Source of the DNA: Serinus canaria
Lineage: Eukaryota > Chordata > Aves > Passeriformes > Fringillidae
Assembly: GCF_022539315.1 (NCBI RefSeq)
Contig: NC_066342.1
Span: 15,641,346 to 15,705,345 of the forward strand
Length of the DNA: 64,000 nucleotides
Reading direction: 5' to 3'
This document shows positions 1 through 11,901 of this stretch, piece by piece; position 1 is the stretch's first letter, and the number at the start of each line of letters is the position of its first letter. Below the pieces are notes generated by a model, which was given only the letters and a program-made list of their open reading frames with translations, was not told the origin of the DNA and searched no databases. Made by a program: the position numbers and the translations under genes.

Positions 1-121
1 GCCATGCTGACTACTCCTTGTAACTTCTTGTCCTTCACCTGTGTGGAAGTGGTTTTCAGCATCAGGTGCTCCGTCACCTTCTCCAGGGATCATGATGAGG
101 CTGACTGGCCTGTAGTTCCCT
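1..121 (-). repeat. CR1 LINE fragment, minus strand (part 1 of 3)
   Basis: The plus-strand text resembles the complement of the CR1 reverse-transcriptase region: the phrase near 100-120 (ctgtagttccc) recurs in the larger minus-strand CR1 at 40430-40441. The fragment is cut by the LTR that follows and resumes at about 658. It is also cut by the window edge. Confidence 0.7.
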
Positions 122-657
122 TGTTTTGCGGAGAAAATTAAAAACTCCACAACTTTGTAAAAGTTGTAAAGCCGGTATGTTTATTGCAGCGCTGGACGCA
201 TGCGTATGCGGGGATTACTCTCCTTAAAAGGCATGTGTACCTCTGGGATCTTCAGGTCCCCTTTTTATCTTTCTCCCCAAATACATATGCATACAATTTC
301 ACAATAGGTTCATACATATTCATTTTACACACTTCGCGTGACATTTAGCGCTAGTTCTTTTGTTATCAGAAAAAATTCTTAGGCCAAGTTGACCTGTATC
401 TCCCGCCTTATCTCTGCCCTTCACTGGTGCAATTTTCTGAGTTCAGACTAAACAGCTAAGATTCTAAGACTTAACTAAAAGATGCGCATTTAACTTAAAT
501 CAAAAAGAATTTCTACTTTGCAACCTGGAAAATTTCTACTCTGTCTCACCCTCGGTCCCCTTTCTTTAAGATTCAGGTGACATTTGCTTTCTTCCACTAT
601 TTGGGTACCTCTTCCAATTGCCATGACCATTCAAATATTATGTAGAGTGGCCCCACA
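121..657 (-). mobile_element. LTR element, minus orientation, inserted in CR1
   Basis: This block interrupts the CR1. Read on the minus strand it starts TGTGGGGCCACTC, a typical LTR start. The plus text near 176-190 (gtatgtttattgcagc) is the complement of a polyadenylation region and resembles the LTR near 50260. The left edge is probably the TG at 122. No target-site duplication could be matched, and about 130 bp of CR1 is missing across the insertion, so the edges are approximate. Confidence 0.55.
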
Positions 658-831
658 ATGATATCAGCCAGCTCCCTCGGTGCTCATGGGTGTATCTCAT
701 CAGGGCCTGTGATCTTATGTACATCCAGTTTGCTGAAGTATTCCCTGACTTGATCTTCTTCCAGCAAGAGTACATCTTTCTTGCTCCAGCCTTTTTTCTG
801 GTCTCTGGGACTCAGGATTTCTAAAGGCCAG
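658..831 (-). repeat. CR1 LINE fragment, minus strand (part 2 of 3)
   Basis: This continues the CR1 beyond the LTR. The text near 669-705 (agctccctcggtgctcatgg and following) matches the CR1 segment near 40556-40590, which has the same layout. Confidence 0.6.
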
Positions 832-1775
832 TGTTATGATCTGGTTATTAAAATTATTAGAAATGCCTCTGCCTGAATTAAGGTGCAAACAAAATCATAT
901 GCCAAAGTCAATAGTATGGATTTTATTTAATAGTAATATGAGAGAGAGAGAAAGAAAGAGAGACAAAAGAAGAGAAATAAATTGAAAAGTAGGGGGACAG
1001 AAAGAAAGTGACAGAGAGAGAATAAAGAAAATATCATCATCCGTGAATCCCAACAATGTTCCATTGATCCTCTCCAGCTGGTGGTGAAGGTCCCCCAAAA
1101 AGCATAGAAGCTGATGGGTTAATATAAGTAGTTCAGGATAGGTAGGAAAACCCAGGCACCTCCCTGGTGGTGGTGGGGGGGGGGGGCGGGGCGGTTGCCA
1201 TTGTTTGACAAACTCTGGATCAAGTGCAGTCCTGTGGTGCAAGGCCTCAGGAATTACTCTAGGGGGACAGTTGGGAGGGGGGGTCTTTGATGGATTAAGA
1301 TACCCCCTCAGTTGTTTCTCACAAGAATGTCCCATGGATGTAGCCTTCCTGGGGTTGGGTTCCATAGCCAGTTTGCGTAAGGGAGGATGGATGGGTTCAC
1401 TGCCCCTGAGCAGAGGTTATGACACACTGAAATTTCCTCACACCTCAGTTGCGGGGGGAAATCTGTGCAAACCTGCTCCCAGCAAATGGATCTGTGGGCT
1501 ACGGCCTCCCCCACCCCAAAACAAACCAGAGATGATTCTTAGCATGGCTGCTGGGTTTGGCTGTCATTCTTTTCCTTGTTTACTTGTTTACTTCTCCCCA
1601 GGCCTGAGATGACTGAAGAATGGGTTTCCCTTTGTCTAATCTCAGCAGTTTGGCTTTCAGTCCAAAGTTCTAGTCAGGCATCTTTAGGGAGGGGTAGGCT
1701 TCAGTGGCTTCTATATACAGTTTTGCTATAATGGGCAAAATTATTTTATAACAATGTTTAAGGCATGAATCATTT
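832..1775 (-). mobile_element. Probable LTR inserted in CR1, minus orientation
   Basis: About 940 bp of non-CR1 sequence separates two CR1 pieces. It starts TGTTATGATCTGG and has a polyadenylation-like signal on the minus strand near 915-925. It includes a purine-rich stretch at 936-1025 and a G-run at 1177-1196. The open frames inside are low-complexity translations, not genes. I could not fix the right edge or find a target duplication. Confidence 0.4.
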
Positions 1776-2230
1776 CAGTCCCTGACAGCTGGTCTTTCCA
1801 GTAAAGAGTGAGGTGAAGAAGGCATTCAGTACCTCAGGGTTTTTTTCAATGTCCTTTATCACCAGGGCCCCTGCACCATTCAGCTGTGGGCTCATGTTTT
1901 CCCTAGTCTTCCTTTTGTCACTTGTGTACTTATAGAATCCCTTCTTGTTGCCTTTGGTTGAGGTGATCCTTGAATATTAACCAGTTTTCTTGGGCTCCCC
2001 TTCTTTCCCGGGCATTATCCCATGGGACTCTTCCAAGGAGATCCCTGAAGAGGCCAATACTGCTCTCCTGAAATCATGTATTGTGATCTTGCTTTTTGCC
2101 CCCCTGAATTCTGCCATTTCATGGTCACTGTAGCCAAGGTTGCCTTTGGCCTTCACATTCCTAATGAGCCTCTCCAGGAATCTCCTCGACTGCTTATGTC
2201 CTGATGTGTTGTTCTTCTAGCAGATATTGG
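1776..2230 (-). repeat. CR1 LINE fragment, minus strand (part 3 of 3)
   Basis: The plus text contains CR1 landmarks read backwards, such as the stretch near 1830-1850 ending acctcagg and the segment 2195-2260, which resembles the endonuclease-encoding part of CR1 ORF2. No intact frame remains. Confidence 0.55.
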
Positions 2231-2639
2231 GGTGGTTAAACTCCCTTTGTGGATCTGAGTCTAATTCTAACTGTCTGCAGCTGTGATATAACTTGATTTT
2301 AGTGTATGAAATTTCTCTTCTGTTTTGCAATTAAGATAGTTAGAAGGTAACCTTTTTCATCAGCTAACGAGTGTTTCTTACTAATGCCTGTTTTTGAATT
2401 GCAGAGGGACTATAAACACCTTATTTTGGGTAGTTTGTTGATTTATCCAGATTTTATAATTTGTGTACTTGCAGAATAGAATTATATATAAATCTGGTTA
2501 TATTTCAGTCTAAATAGATGATGTCACAAATACTATTTTAAAACAATAGTTAGGAGCAGCAGAACAAAATTGTATTTTAACCTTACGTTGGAAGTGAAAC
2601 AGTAAGGAAACTGAACATAAGTACATGTATGGGCATGTA

Positions 2640-4104
2640 GGAAAAAAATAGGGAGGCCAAAGCTCAGTTAGAATTTAAGTTGGCAACTTGTGTAAGGGAT
2701 AATAAAAATGTTTTTACAAATATATTAAGGGCAAAAGGGAGGGTAAGACCAATCTTTGTTCTCTACTGGATGAGGGAGGGAACTTAGTAACTGCAGATGA
2801 GGAGAAGGCAGAAGTGCTGATTGGTAGATGGTGTCAGGGAACAGAATGGTCCACCTGTTATCTAGGAGGAAGCCGTCAGAGAACTGCTGAGCCACTTGGA
2901 TGTTCATAAATCTATGGGACCAGATGGGATCCATCCCAGGGTGAGGAGGGAGCTGGCAGATGAGCTTGTGAAGCTGCTCTCCATCATTTACCAAGTCCTG
3001 GCTCGCTGGTGAGGTTCCAGATGACTGGAAGCTGGCCAATGTGATGCCCATTCACAAAAAGGGTGGGAAGGAGGATCCCAGTAATTATAGGCCAGTTAGC
3101 CTGACCTCAGTACCTGGTAAGGTAATGGAACAGTTTATATTGAGTGCCATCACGCAGCACTTGGAGGATGGCCAGGGTATCAGACCTAGCCAGCATGGGT
3201 TTAGGAGGGGTAGGTTGTGTTTGACCAACCTGATCTCCTTTTATGACCAGGTGACCTGCCTGGTAGATGCAGGAAAGACTGTGGATGTTGTCTATTTGGA
3301 CTTCAGCAAGGCCTTTGACACTGTCTCCCACAGCACACTCCTGGAAAAGCTGGCAGCCCATGGCTTGGGCAGGAGCACTATTTGCTGGGTTAAGAACTGG
3401 CTGGATGGCCAGGCCCAGAGAGTGGTGGTGAACGGTGCTGCATCCAGCTGGTGGCCAGTCATTAGTTGTGTTCCTCAGTGTCTGTGCTGGGGCCAGTTCT
3501 GTTCAATATTTTTATTGATGACATGGATGAGGGGATTGAGTCTTTCATTAGTAATTTTGCAGATGACACTAAGCTGGGAGTGTGTGTCGATCTGTTGGAA
3601 AGTAGGAGGGCTCTGCAGAGAGACCTGGAATGCTTGGATGAATGGGCAGAGTCCAATAAGATGACATTTACTAAGTCCAAATGCTGAGTCCTGCATTTTG
3701 GCCACAATAACCCCCTGCAACACTATAGGCTGGGGATGGTGCGGCTGGACAGTGGCCAGGCAGAAAGGGACCTGGGGGTACTGGTCAACAGCCAACTAAA
3801 CATGAGCCAGCAGTGTACCCTGGTGGCCATGAAGGCCAATGGCATCCTGGCCTGTATCAGGAAAAGTGTGGCCAGCAGGACTAGGGAAGTTATTCTTTCC
3901 CTGTAGTTGGAACTGGTGAGGCCGCACCTTGAGTACTGTGTCCAGTTCTGGGCCCCTCAGTTTAGGAAGGACGTTGAGACGATTGAGCGCATCTAGAGGA
4001 AGGCAACAAGGCTGGTGAGGGGCTTGGAACACAAGCCCTATGAGGAATGACTGAGGGAGCTGGGGTTCTTTAGCCTGGAGAAAAGGAGACTCAGAGGTGA
4101 CCTT
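2640..4104 (+). pseudogene. CR1 LINE ORF2 reverse transcriptase remnant
   Basis: A broken reverse transcriptase of a CR1 non-LTR retrotransposon. The longest frame (3041-3664) shows the conserved NYRPVSLTS block, a FRRGR motif, the [13 protein letters not shown] motif with a catalytic Asp, and a late frameshift near 3480. The FADDTK catalytic motif appears in another frame at about 3555-3575. Upstream at 2700-3040 lies the degraded region between endonuclease and RT. Several stops and frameshifts make it non-functional. It is interrupted at 4105 by an LTR and continues at 4445. It lies in inverted orientation to the CR1 at 1-2230. Confidence 0.85.
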
Positions 4105-4438
4105 TGTCATGGCTGCAGCTGGCCTGTAGCCGCAAAGATAAATTTGGCCATAACAGACCCCCAGACTTGACCAGCCTAGAAGTAAAAAAGTCCCTGGGTA
4201 AGCAAAGATAGGATGGATTTGAACCCAAGCAGGGAACCTCAGCCAATCCCATTCAACCCTGAATGCAGACACATCACTGGCCAGAGCTGGGCGGTGCTGA
4301 AACCCCGACCAGTTGTCTAAGCCTGGGAATTTTGAACCCCCTAGCTAAGGGGGTGGCCATAATAAATCTTTGTTGTTTGTCTCATGATCATCGGAGAGTT
4401 CTGTCTTTTCTGTCTCCAACCAATGACCCAATGTAATA
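4105..4438 (+). mobile_element. Solo LTR (334 bp) nested in CR1
   Basis: The element starts TGTCATGG and is flanked by the 6-bp duplication GACCTT (4099-4104 and 4439-4444), placed inside otherwise continuous CR1 sequence. An AATAAA signal lies near 4361 in the + orientation. The right end reads GTAATA, so the canonical terminal CA appears mutated to TA. Six-bp duplications are typical of alpharetrovirus-like and betaretrovirus-like avian elements. Confidence 0.75.
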
Positions 4439-4444
4439 GACCTT

Positions 4445-4775
4445 ATTACTCTCTACAACTTCCTGAAAGGTGATTGTAGTCAGGTGGGGGTTGGTCTCTT
4501 TCTCCAGGCAGCAATTGACAGAACCAGAGGACACAGTCTCAAACTGCACCAAGGGAAATATAGGTTGGATATTAGGAAAAAGTTTTTTATGAAAAGATTG
4601 ATAAAGTACTGGAATCATCTGCTCGGGGAGGTTGTGGAGTAACCATCCCTAGATGTGTTTAAAAAAAGACTGCATGTGGCACTCGGTGCCATGGTTTAGT
4701 TGAGGTGTTGGAGCATGGGTTGGACTCAATAATCTTTAAGGTCTCTTCCAACCTAGTGATTCTGTGATATAAATG
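4445..4775 (+). repeat. CR1 LINE 3' end, plus strand
   Basis: This continues the CR1 cut by the LTR and runs to its 3' tail, ending with the CR1-type terminal repeat near 4757-4770 (gtgattctgtgat). It is non-coding or decayed coding sequence. Confidence 0.8.
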
Positions 4776-5754
4776 GAAGCTTCAACTTTGGAAAAACAAA
4801 AGTGGAAAAACATTTGATGCTGGAAAAAAGTTAATAGATGAATTTTCTGGGGTTTTGTTGGGTGCTTTTTGTTGTTTTGGTTATTTTTGTTCAGTACTTC
4901 TAATTAACATCAAAGGTTATTTTATCTTAATAGTAAATAGAGACTCAACCTCTACTTTATCAAACTTTTATTTTGTTGTATATATTCTGCCACAACTTCA
5001 GTATGGGGCTTATGTACTTCACCTGCTAGCATACCTTATTGAGAAGCATACTATCATGCTATATTTCTTCACCTTTTGTTTTCCTTTTCTTTCTTTTTTA
5101 TGGTGGAAGAACACAAATTCTGCTGTTAGATCTTTTTGTCATAGGATCATGCCTGTTGTTTCAATCATAAATTCTTAGGAATTCTCTAGTAGTTTTCCCT
5201 TTTACCCCATATCTTCCTTTTTCCTTTAAAAAAACAACCAAAAAAAAACCCCATTGGTATTTAGGCACAATAAAAGGATAGAGGAAGCATCTTATGTCAA
5301 CACTGTGTGTTGCATAAAAGTATTCCAGTTAAACAAGAATGGCACCAATAAAATTTTACAGGTTCCTGACAAGATCCTTCTACTGTTTTATACTCTCAGG
5401 CTGTCCTAATTATTTTTTATTTTTATGTAAAGCTTGATGACTGTGGAAAAGAAAGAAGTGTGGGGTTTGGTTGTTTGGGATTTTTTTGCATAGGTCTATC
5501 TTTAAATGATGTTTTATATATTTATAAATATACTGTTTGGAGTTGAGGACTGTTATTAGGTTACCTCCTTAATGAAACTTGTTATTTGAAATAGTCTGGG
5601 ATTATGTCAGTGGAAATGGCAACATCTTTGAAAAAAGTACAAGAAAAGCTGAGTTGGATAAACAGTATTTTTTATATAGACAACTTTCCTTCTAATTTCT
5701 TCTGTAGAAGCTCAAGAATTTGTTTTGTCTTTTTAAAAACTCTTTCAAAAGTAG
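4776..5754. other. Intronic sequence, no feature recognised
   Basis: AT-rich sequence upstream of the RASA1 exons. A 107-codon open frame here (4855-5178) has no recognisable domain and looks like chance. Short poly-A/C patches occur near 5225-5255. Confidence 0.5.
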
Positions 5755-6423
5755 TTTCCTGGTTTAGGGCAAATTTGGGAGGAAACCTTCAAAGGGGACC
5801 CCTCTAGGAAGCAAACATATGGTCCCTCCCCCCAATCAGTTCTGGAAGGATTCCTCGGAGGGAAGTGGAAAGAACCTGTTTATTTAACAGGCAAAACATC
5901 CCTCAGCACACAAAATGAACAAAACCGGATAACACCACTCTTTCACCGCTCTGAATAAGATGACAAATTCAGAAAGTCTTTTCTGGGAGTGGTCACTCTG
6001 TTATCAGTCCCTCTGGCGCTGGGGTAGCTGCTGCAGGCCACAAGGTACAAACTCTGGGTGTTTCCCAGGTCCCAGTCTGGAGCAGGCTCGAGTGGTTCCA
6101 AGAAAGGGAAAGGAAAAACAGTCCAGGGAAAAATTCGGACTGCTTAGCTAAACTAACTAATGAGCAGAAGCAAAAAGCAAGAGCAAAGCAGGGGCAAAGT
6201 AGAAGCAGGACCAAGAGCAAAGCAAAAGCAAAGCAAAAAGCAAAAGCAGCACTGTGTACTGCCCCTTCTCTGTGTCCCGCCGGCTGTGGGGGAGCAGGCT
6301 GATAACAAAACCAAAACAAAACATTCGCTCTTCAGAGCCGGGTTTGAAGGCACAGAACATAATATCCAGCATAAACAGAACACACAAATGGGGATACAAG
6401 CATCATAACATCACCCTAGGACA
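5755..6423 (-). mobile_element. Solo LTR (669 bp), minus orientation
   Basis: Same family as the LTR at 27217-27880. On the minus strand it begins TGTCCTAGGGTGATG and ends ...CCAGGAAA, where the expected terminal CA is decayed. Flanking bases are AGTAG (5750-5754) and GGTAG (6424-6428), a 4/5 match consistent with a 5-bp duplication. A tandem, purine-rich agcaaaag/agcaaagc low-complexity tract fills about 6165-6252. Frames inside it are artefacts of that tract. Confidence 0.75.
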
Positions 6424-7164
6424 GGTAGCTAGCAGTGTTGTTTAACTTTAAAAAGGTACACATTGCAAAATGATTAATATTTATCTTCCTATTAATTATT
6501 ATTGTATAGAAACCAATGTCACTAAATAAACTTGTAAGCTGTGTTAACATTTAAGGAAAGGTGTAGCCAGCTGGCTAGGGCACTCAGTGTACCCATTCAG
6601 TGTTTTGATAAGTTAGTTAGAAGTCTGATGGTTGCAATGATTGAGTTCTAAAGTCATCTTCATCTCTATTTTAACAACTAATTGGGACCAATTTCACATA
6701 TTTTTTTTTTTTTTAATTAAGGATTGGTTGTTTCATTTTGTTAACACTGAAATTGTAATACTTGCCCATCCTTAAGTGTGATTTGAGTTTAAATAAGTAT
6801 AAATTCTCCTTGGGTTGGAATAAGTATGTTCATGTTAGGTATTTTAGCTATATGTAATCATATTTAAAGATGTTGAACATGTAACTTTATGAAAATATTT
6901 AAAATCTTATTTGCTGTTAAGGAATCCTGTCATTGTTCAGCAGAGGTGACTGTGATTTTCTCTTATTAATACCTACTTACAGATATTTGGAAAAGGGGTT
7001 TTTTTAATGAACTTTCCCATGCAGAGACCATTGCTCTATTTTTCTGGGGTAATTTCCAGAAACTGAAAATAATGGTATGCTTAGATTTAGCTAACATTAG
7101 ATAATCAGATTGCGAGGCTATGGTGATTCTGTGTAGTTAGTATAAGCAGTTTCTGTAAAATAGT
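6424..7164. other. Intronic sequence, no feature recognised
   Basis: AT-rich, with a poly-T run at about 6701-6714. No exon, RNA or repeat family was recognised. Confidence 0.5.
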
Positions 7165-7850
7165 TTAAAAATTAGTCATATAATCATCAAGTTGGAAGGG
7201 ACCCACAAGGATCATTGAAATCCAACTCCCAGCCCTGTACAGGACTGCCCCAAGAATCACCATGTGCCCAAGAGCATTGTCCAGATGCTTCTTGAACTCT
7301 GTCAGGCTTGGTGCTGTGAGCACTTCCCTGGGGAGCCTGCTCCAGTGCCCAACCACCCTCTGGGTGAAAAACCTTTTTCTAATATCCAACCTGACCTCCA
7401 CTAACACAGCTTCAGCCATTCCCTCGGGTCCTGTCACTGGTCATGAGAGTGAAGACATCAGCACCTGCCCCTTCACTTCCCTCATGAGGATGTTGAGGAC
7501 TGCAATGAGGTCTTGTCTCAGTCTCCTCTCCTCCAGGCTGAACAAACCAAGTGACCTCAGCTGCTCCTCATATGGCTTCCCCTCTAGGCCTTTCACTATG
7601 TTTGTAGCCCTCCTTTGGATGTTCTCCAATAGCTTTATATCTTTCTTATATTGTGGCACCTAAAACTGCACAAAGGACTCAAGGTGAGGTCGCACCAGTG
7701 CATAGCAGAGCAGGACAATCACCTCTCTCACAACATGGTGATGCGGTCCCTGATGCACCCAGGACATGTTTGGTCCTCCTGGCTGCCAGGGCACTGCTGA
7801 CTCATGTTCAACTTGCCATCGACCAGGACCCTCAGGTCCTTAATTATCCA
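7165..7850 (-). repeat. CR1 LINE 3' fragment, minus strand
   Basis: Read on the minus strand it is the 3' part of CR1. It encodes the C-terminal RT region in a broken frame at 7441-7659 ([14 protein letters not shown]) and continues in 7165-7437 (LDIRKRFFTQRVVGHWSRLP). The left edge holds the CR1-type terminal text near 7180-7200. The copy is 5'-truncated. Confidence 0.8.
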
Positions 7851-7861
7851 TCTATAACACT

Positions 7862-8019
7862 ATCTTGACTGTTGCTGAACAGTGTGTTCACAGTGTTAAA
7901 GCTTTCTCAATTTCTCACTGCTCCTTCTGTCCTCCATCAAGCAGGTTAGAGGTGGACAAGAAGTTGAGAGGAGAGAGACCCAGGACAGCTGATGGAAATT
8001 GGCCAAAGGGATTCCATAC
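7862..8019 (+). mobile_element. Older LTR, left half (split by provirus copy 1)
   Basis: This stretch resembles the complement of the LTR at 52245-52823 (compare gctgaacagtgtg near 7875 and the segment ending attccatac at 8019). It stops at the provirus and resumes at 14759. The 5' end appears truncated against CR1. Confidence 0.6.
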
Positions 8020-8682
8020 TGTTTTGGTTTGGAAAGACAGGTGCTTGCTAAGGAAGGCAGGAGCCTCTCTTGAAATGAAAAATGTAAAACCCTTTCTTCT
8101 GAATTGCTATAAATTTTAAATTAAGGGGCTTTTAGACAAAAAATATGGGAGCAGGAAATAATAGTTTTTTAATAGGGAAGAAAATAAAAAAATAAATTAA
8201 ACAATGCAGTAAAATAAAACAACATTGGCAGAGTTAGAACACAACCTGACACCCTGTTGGTCAGGGTGTTGGTAGCAGTCTAATTGGAAATGTGGCTGCA
8301 GTCCTCCTGGAGTGTCAGGTGTGGTTCTGTTGGAGTAGGGATCTTGTAGAAAAGGGTGTAGTCTTTTTTTTGAAGATCTAGTGGAAGAAGAGGCAGCTGT
8401 TTTTCTGGGAAAATCCAGTGGAGAAGCAGTGCTGGTGTTTTAGAATCTTCAGATTATATTTTCCGTAGGAATGCTTGGCTCTCCCCTCTGGGCGGAGCAT
8501 TTCACAATGGGATGCTATAGTTCTTATTAGTTATGCAGTGACATTTAATAGCTTATTATTAACAGATGTTTTTTCGACAGGAGGAGTGGTTGTGGAAGAG
8601 ATAAGGAAAACTGCCCACTTAACAGAAGACAACTGCCATACAGATGGCAAATAGAATACAATTTGCTTGACAATTCAGGACA
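8020..8682 (-). repeat. 3' LTR of provirus copy 1
   Basis: 663 bp, pairs with 14101-14753. It keeps G at most places where the other LTR has A, agreeing with the related solo LTR at 16100-16760, so this LTR is closer to the ancestral state. An AT-rich region sits at about 8160-8220. Confidence 0.9.
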
Positions 8683-8699
8683 TTATCTACCCCTATTTC
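8683..8699 (-). other. Polypurine tract of copy 1
   Basis: On the minus strand the sequence is GAAATAGGGGTAGATAA directly before the LTR TG. It parallels GAATAAGGGGTGGATTA before the 3' LTR of copy 2. It would prime plus-strand DNA synthesis. Confidence 0.75.
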
Positions 8700-8789
8700 T
8701 ATTTGCATCACAATAAAACTTTACACACAGTTCTCACTTAAGACTAGGTTTTTTTGTGGTACACAACCGATTTTTCTATCTTTTTGCAT

Positions 8790-10620
8790 TACTTACTAAG
8801 TGTAACCAGGGCTTTGAGCAAAAACAATCTTACGGATGGGTTTGTCTTTGCCTGAGGTGGGATTAACCTGAACAGTCTTTTTTAAAATACTTTTCATGTG
8901 TATAATAGGGATTTTATTTCTATTTACTGTGTACAAGGGTTCAGACTGGGTAGGACTAGCTTGATTGATGGACTTTCGGGTGTTGACCATTTAGGTGGCT
9001 TTTGCTAAATTTATTTTTTAATTTTAAAAAATTCTCCCCCAAGTGCCTTCAGGGTAGTTTTAAGTAGTTTGTTGCACTGTTCATCTTTTCCGGCAGTTGG
9101 TGCATGAATAAGGGATATGATATATTTATTCAATACCATGTTTCTTGGCTCAGGTGTTGATAAGGTTATTTTTGAAATGGGTCTCATTTTCTGACTCAGT
9201 TCTCTCAGGGCTACTATGTCTTTACAGGATTTGCTTTTTAAGGCTTAGGATGCTGTTTTGGGCAGTAGTGTGAGGCACAGGGTAGGTCTCCAACCATCTA
9301 GTGGTGGCTTTTACTATGGTTAGCACATAGCGCTTGCCTTGGCATGTTTGGGGAAGTGTGATGTAGTTAATTTGCTAGGTTTTTTTATACTTGTACTTGG
9401 ACCGCTGCCCACTATACTGTAGGGGTTTCACTCACTTGGCTTGCTTGATGGCAGCACACATCTTACAGTCATGGATAGCTTGAGAAATACTGTCTATGCT
9501 TAAATCTACTCTTCGGTTTTGTGTTCATTTGTAGGTGGCATTTCTGCCCTGATGACTTGAGGCATCATGGGCTCATTGAGCTAGGAACAATTCCCCCTTA
9601 TGTTGCTAATTAAAGTTTATTTTTGACACATTATTTTTGCTGCTTGATATACTTGCTCGTTCTTTTGGTCTTCCTCATTAGCCTGACTTTTGGGGACATG
9701 GGCATTTACATGACGGACTTTTACAGGTAGTTTTTCTACCTGAGTGGTAATGTCTTTTTATTCATTAGCAGCCCAGATTGGCTTTTTTCTACTTTTCCAG
9801 CCAGCCCCACAGAGCATTGGCTACTATTTACAAATTAGTATAAAGGTAGAGCTTTGGCTACTTCTCTCTCTCAGCAATGTCTAGGGCTAGCTGAACAGTT
9901 TTGAGTTCAGCAAGTTGACTTGATCTACTTTCTCTTTTGGTACCTTGTGCAACTTGTCGTGTGGGGCTCTATATGTCTGCTTTCTACTTTTGCTTTATCC
10001 CTACAATGCGACAGGAACCGTCAGTGAAAAGAGCGTAGCGTGTTTATTTTGCTGGCAGATGGTTGTATGGCGGAGCTTCTTCAGCATGTGTTACTTGCTC
10101 TTGTTTTTCTTTATCAGTGAGACTAAAGTTTTTACTTTTTGGTTAGTTTGTAATTATCTCTAAAATTTCAGTGCGATTTAGGTTTCTAATACGGGCGCGC
10201 TGTGTGATGAGAGCAATCTACTTCCTCCATGTAGCGTTAGTGGCATGGTGGGTAGAGGGAACCTTTGCTTTAAACATCTACTCTAGCACTGGTAGTCAGG
10301 GTGCTAGGAGGAGTTGTGCTTCTGTGCTAATTACTTCTGAGGCGGCTTGAACTCTTTCATGGGCGGCCAAGATTTTTTTTTTGTATGAGTGTAGTTGGCT
10401 TCAGACTCTCTGTAGCTTTGACTCTAAAATCCTAGTGGTCGGCTTCGAGTCTTCTTAGGCACCTTCTGCCAAAGGCTCCAGGACAAGCCATTGTTCCCAG
10501 CTGCAGAGTAGAGCACATTCTTCATTTCTGGTCCCGTCCTGACTGGGCTGAGGGCTACTGTATGAGTGATTTTTTGCTTAATTTGGGCAAAAGCTTGTTG
10601 CTGCTCAGGGCCCTAGTGGA
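8790..10620 (-). pseudogene. Provirus copy 1 RNase H and integrase remnants
   Basis: Readable only in pieces. The integrase C-terminus is at 8796-8990, ending in tandem stops TAG TAA (8798-8793) where copy 2 has Trp-Trp. The connection/RNase H part lies at about 10390-10620 and includes Trp-to-TAG at 10424-10426 and 10613-10615. Between them are many stops and frameshifts. Compared with copy 2, most substitutions I could align are G-to-A on the coding strand. Non-functional. Confidence 0.7.
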
Positions 10621-10639
10621 ACTCGTCCTTCTTGCAGGT

Positions 10640-11370
10640 GACTAGGTAAAGAGGGCTTACGATTTGACTGTAATCGGGAATATGCATTCTCTAAAAACTT
10701 ATGGTGCTTAGGAAAGCTTGTGTTTCTTTTTTGCTAGTTGGTGGAGACATCGTGGTGATCTTGTTGATGATTTTAGTTGGAATTTGACACTGTCTGTCTT
10801 GCTACTTTACTCTCAGGAACTGGATTTTTTGAGTAGGTCTCTTGACTTTGCTCTTCTTGATGGTGAAGCTGGCTTCCAGCAGAATCTGGATTATCTTTTT
10901 TTTTTTTTAAATACTTTTATTGCTGTGTTTTCTTACACAATTGTGTCATTGATGTACTGCAGATGTTCTGGAGTTTTACTCTTTTTGACTGCAGCTTGGA
11001 TCAGTTCATGGCAGATGGTGGGGCTGTGCTTCCACCCCTGGGGCAGTCAGTTCCAGGTGTACTGCATGCCCCTCCAGGTGAAAGCAAACTGAGGCTTGTA
11101 TTTTGCTGCCAGAGGAATGGAGAAAAATGCATTAGCAATGTCAGCACTGGCGTACTATTTTGCTGCTTTGGACTTCAGCTCGTACTGGAGTTCTAGCATG
11201 TCCGGCACAGCAGCATTCAGTGGTGGAGTCACTTTATTTAAGGCATGATAGTTTACAGTTAATCTCTATTCTCTGTCAGACTTGCGCACAGACCAGATGG
11301 GACTGTTGAAGGGTGAGTGGGTTTTGCTGACCCCCCCTTGGCTCTCCAGTTCATGGATCATTTTGTGGAT
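10640..11370 (-). pseudogene. Provirus copy 1 reverse transcriptase, inactivated
   Basis: Aligned by eye with the RT of copy 2. The catalytic motif region at 10945-10956 reads Tyr-Ile-Asn-Asp instead of Tyr-Ile-Asp-Asp (GAT to AAT, codon at 10948-10950). Seven codons after that Asn codon begins TAA (10935-10933 on the minus strand, five codons on from it), replacing TGG of copy 2. An opposite-strand frame at 10718-11092 is a shadow. Confidence 0.75.
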
Positions 11371-11559
11371 GGGGATCATGGCATCTTGATTCATTTGGTA
11401 CTGTCGGGCAGTACACTGACGAGGTGGCAATTGGCACTTGTTGCTCTTCCACCTTCAGGAGTTCTACTGCAAATGGGTTTTCTGATAGTCCAGTCGAAGT
11501 GTTTAACTGCTTAATGCCTTTTGCTTCTACAGCAGCTATGTTAAAAGCCCATCTGAGTC

Positions 11560-11830
11560 CTTTTGGGTCTTTGTAATAACCATTCCGGAGGAAGTCTATG
11601 CCTAGAATACACAGGGGCCTCTAAGCCAGTCACAATAGGATGTTTTTTCTACTCTTTCTCAGTCAGGCTCACCTCAGCTTCCAACAGGGTCAATTGCTGT
11701 GATCCCCCCCCCGCCCCCCGTCACCCCAGCAATGGAAACAGGTTCCGCCCCCACATGTCCAGATGGTATCAGGGTACACTGCCCACCAGTATCAACTATG
11801 ACATCGTATTTTTGTGGTTCTGATGTGCCA
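11560..11830 (-). pseudogene. Provirus copy 1 retropepsin remnant
   Basis: The minus strand near 11775-11800 encodes a VDTGGQCTL segment, the Asp-Thr-Gly signature of an aspartic protease that would mature the Gag-Pol polyprotein. The catalytic DTG triad is intact here although flanking frames are broken. Copy 2 has DTS at the same place. Confidence 0.7.
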
Positions 11831-11901
11831 GGCCATTGGATCCACACCGTCCAGAAGATCTGGTTTTCCCATGCCTCTCCCTGGCTAGAGGCAGGGCTTC
11901 T

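Noticed and set aside
895..1365. 156-codon minus-strand frame with Pro run
   Set aside because: Compositional artefact of a G-run and a purine-rich tract inside a probable LTR.
6153..6408. Overlapping frames of 76-82 codons on both strands
   Set aside because: All translate the agcaaaag low-complexity tract inside an LTR.
10718..11092. 124-codon plus-strand frame
   Set aside because: Shadow of the copy 1 reverse transcriptase on the opposite strand.
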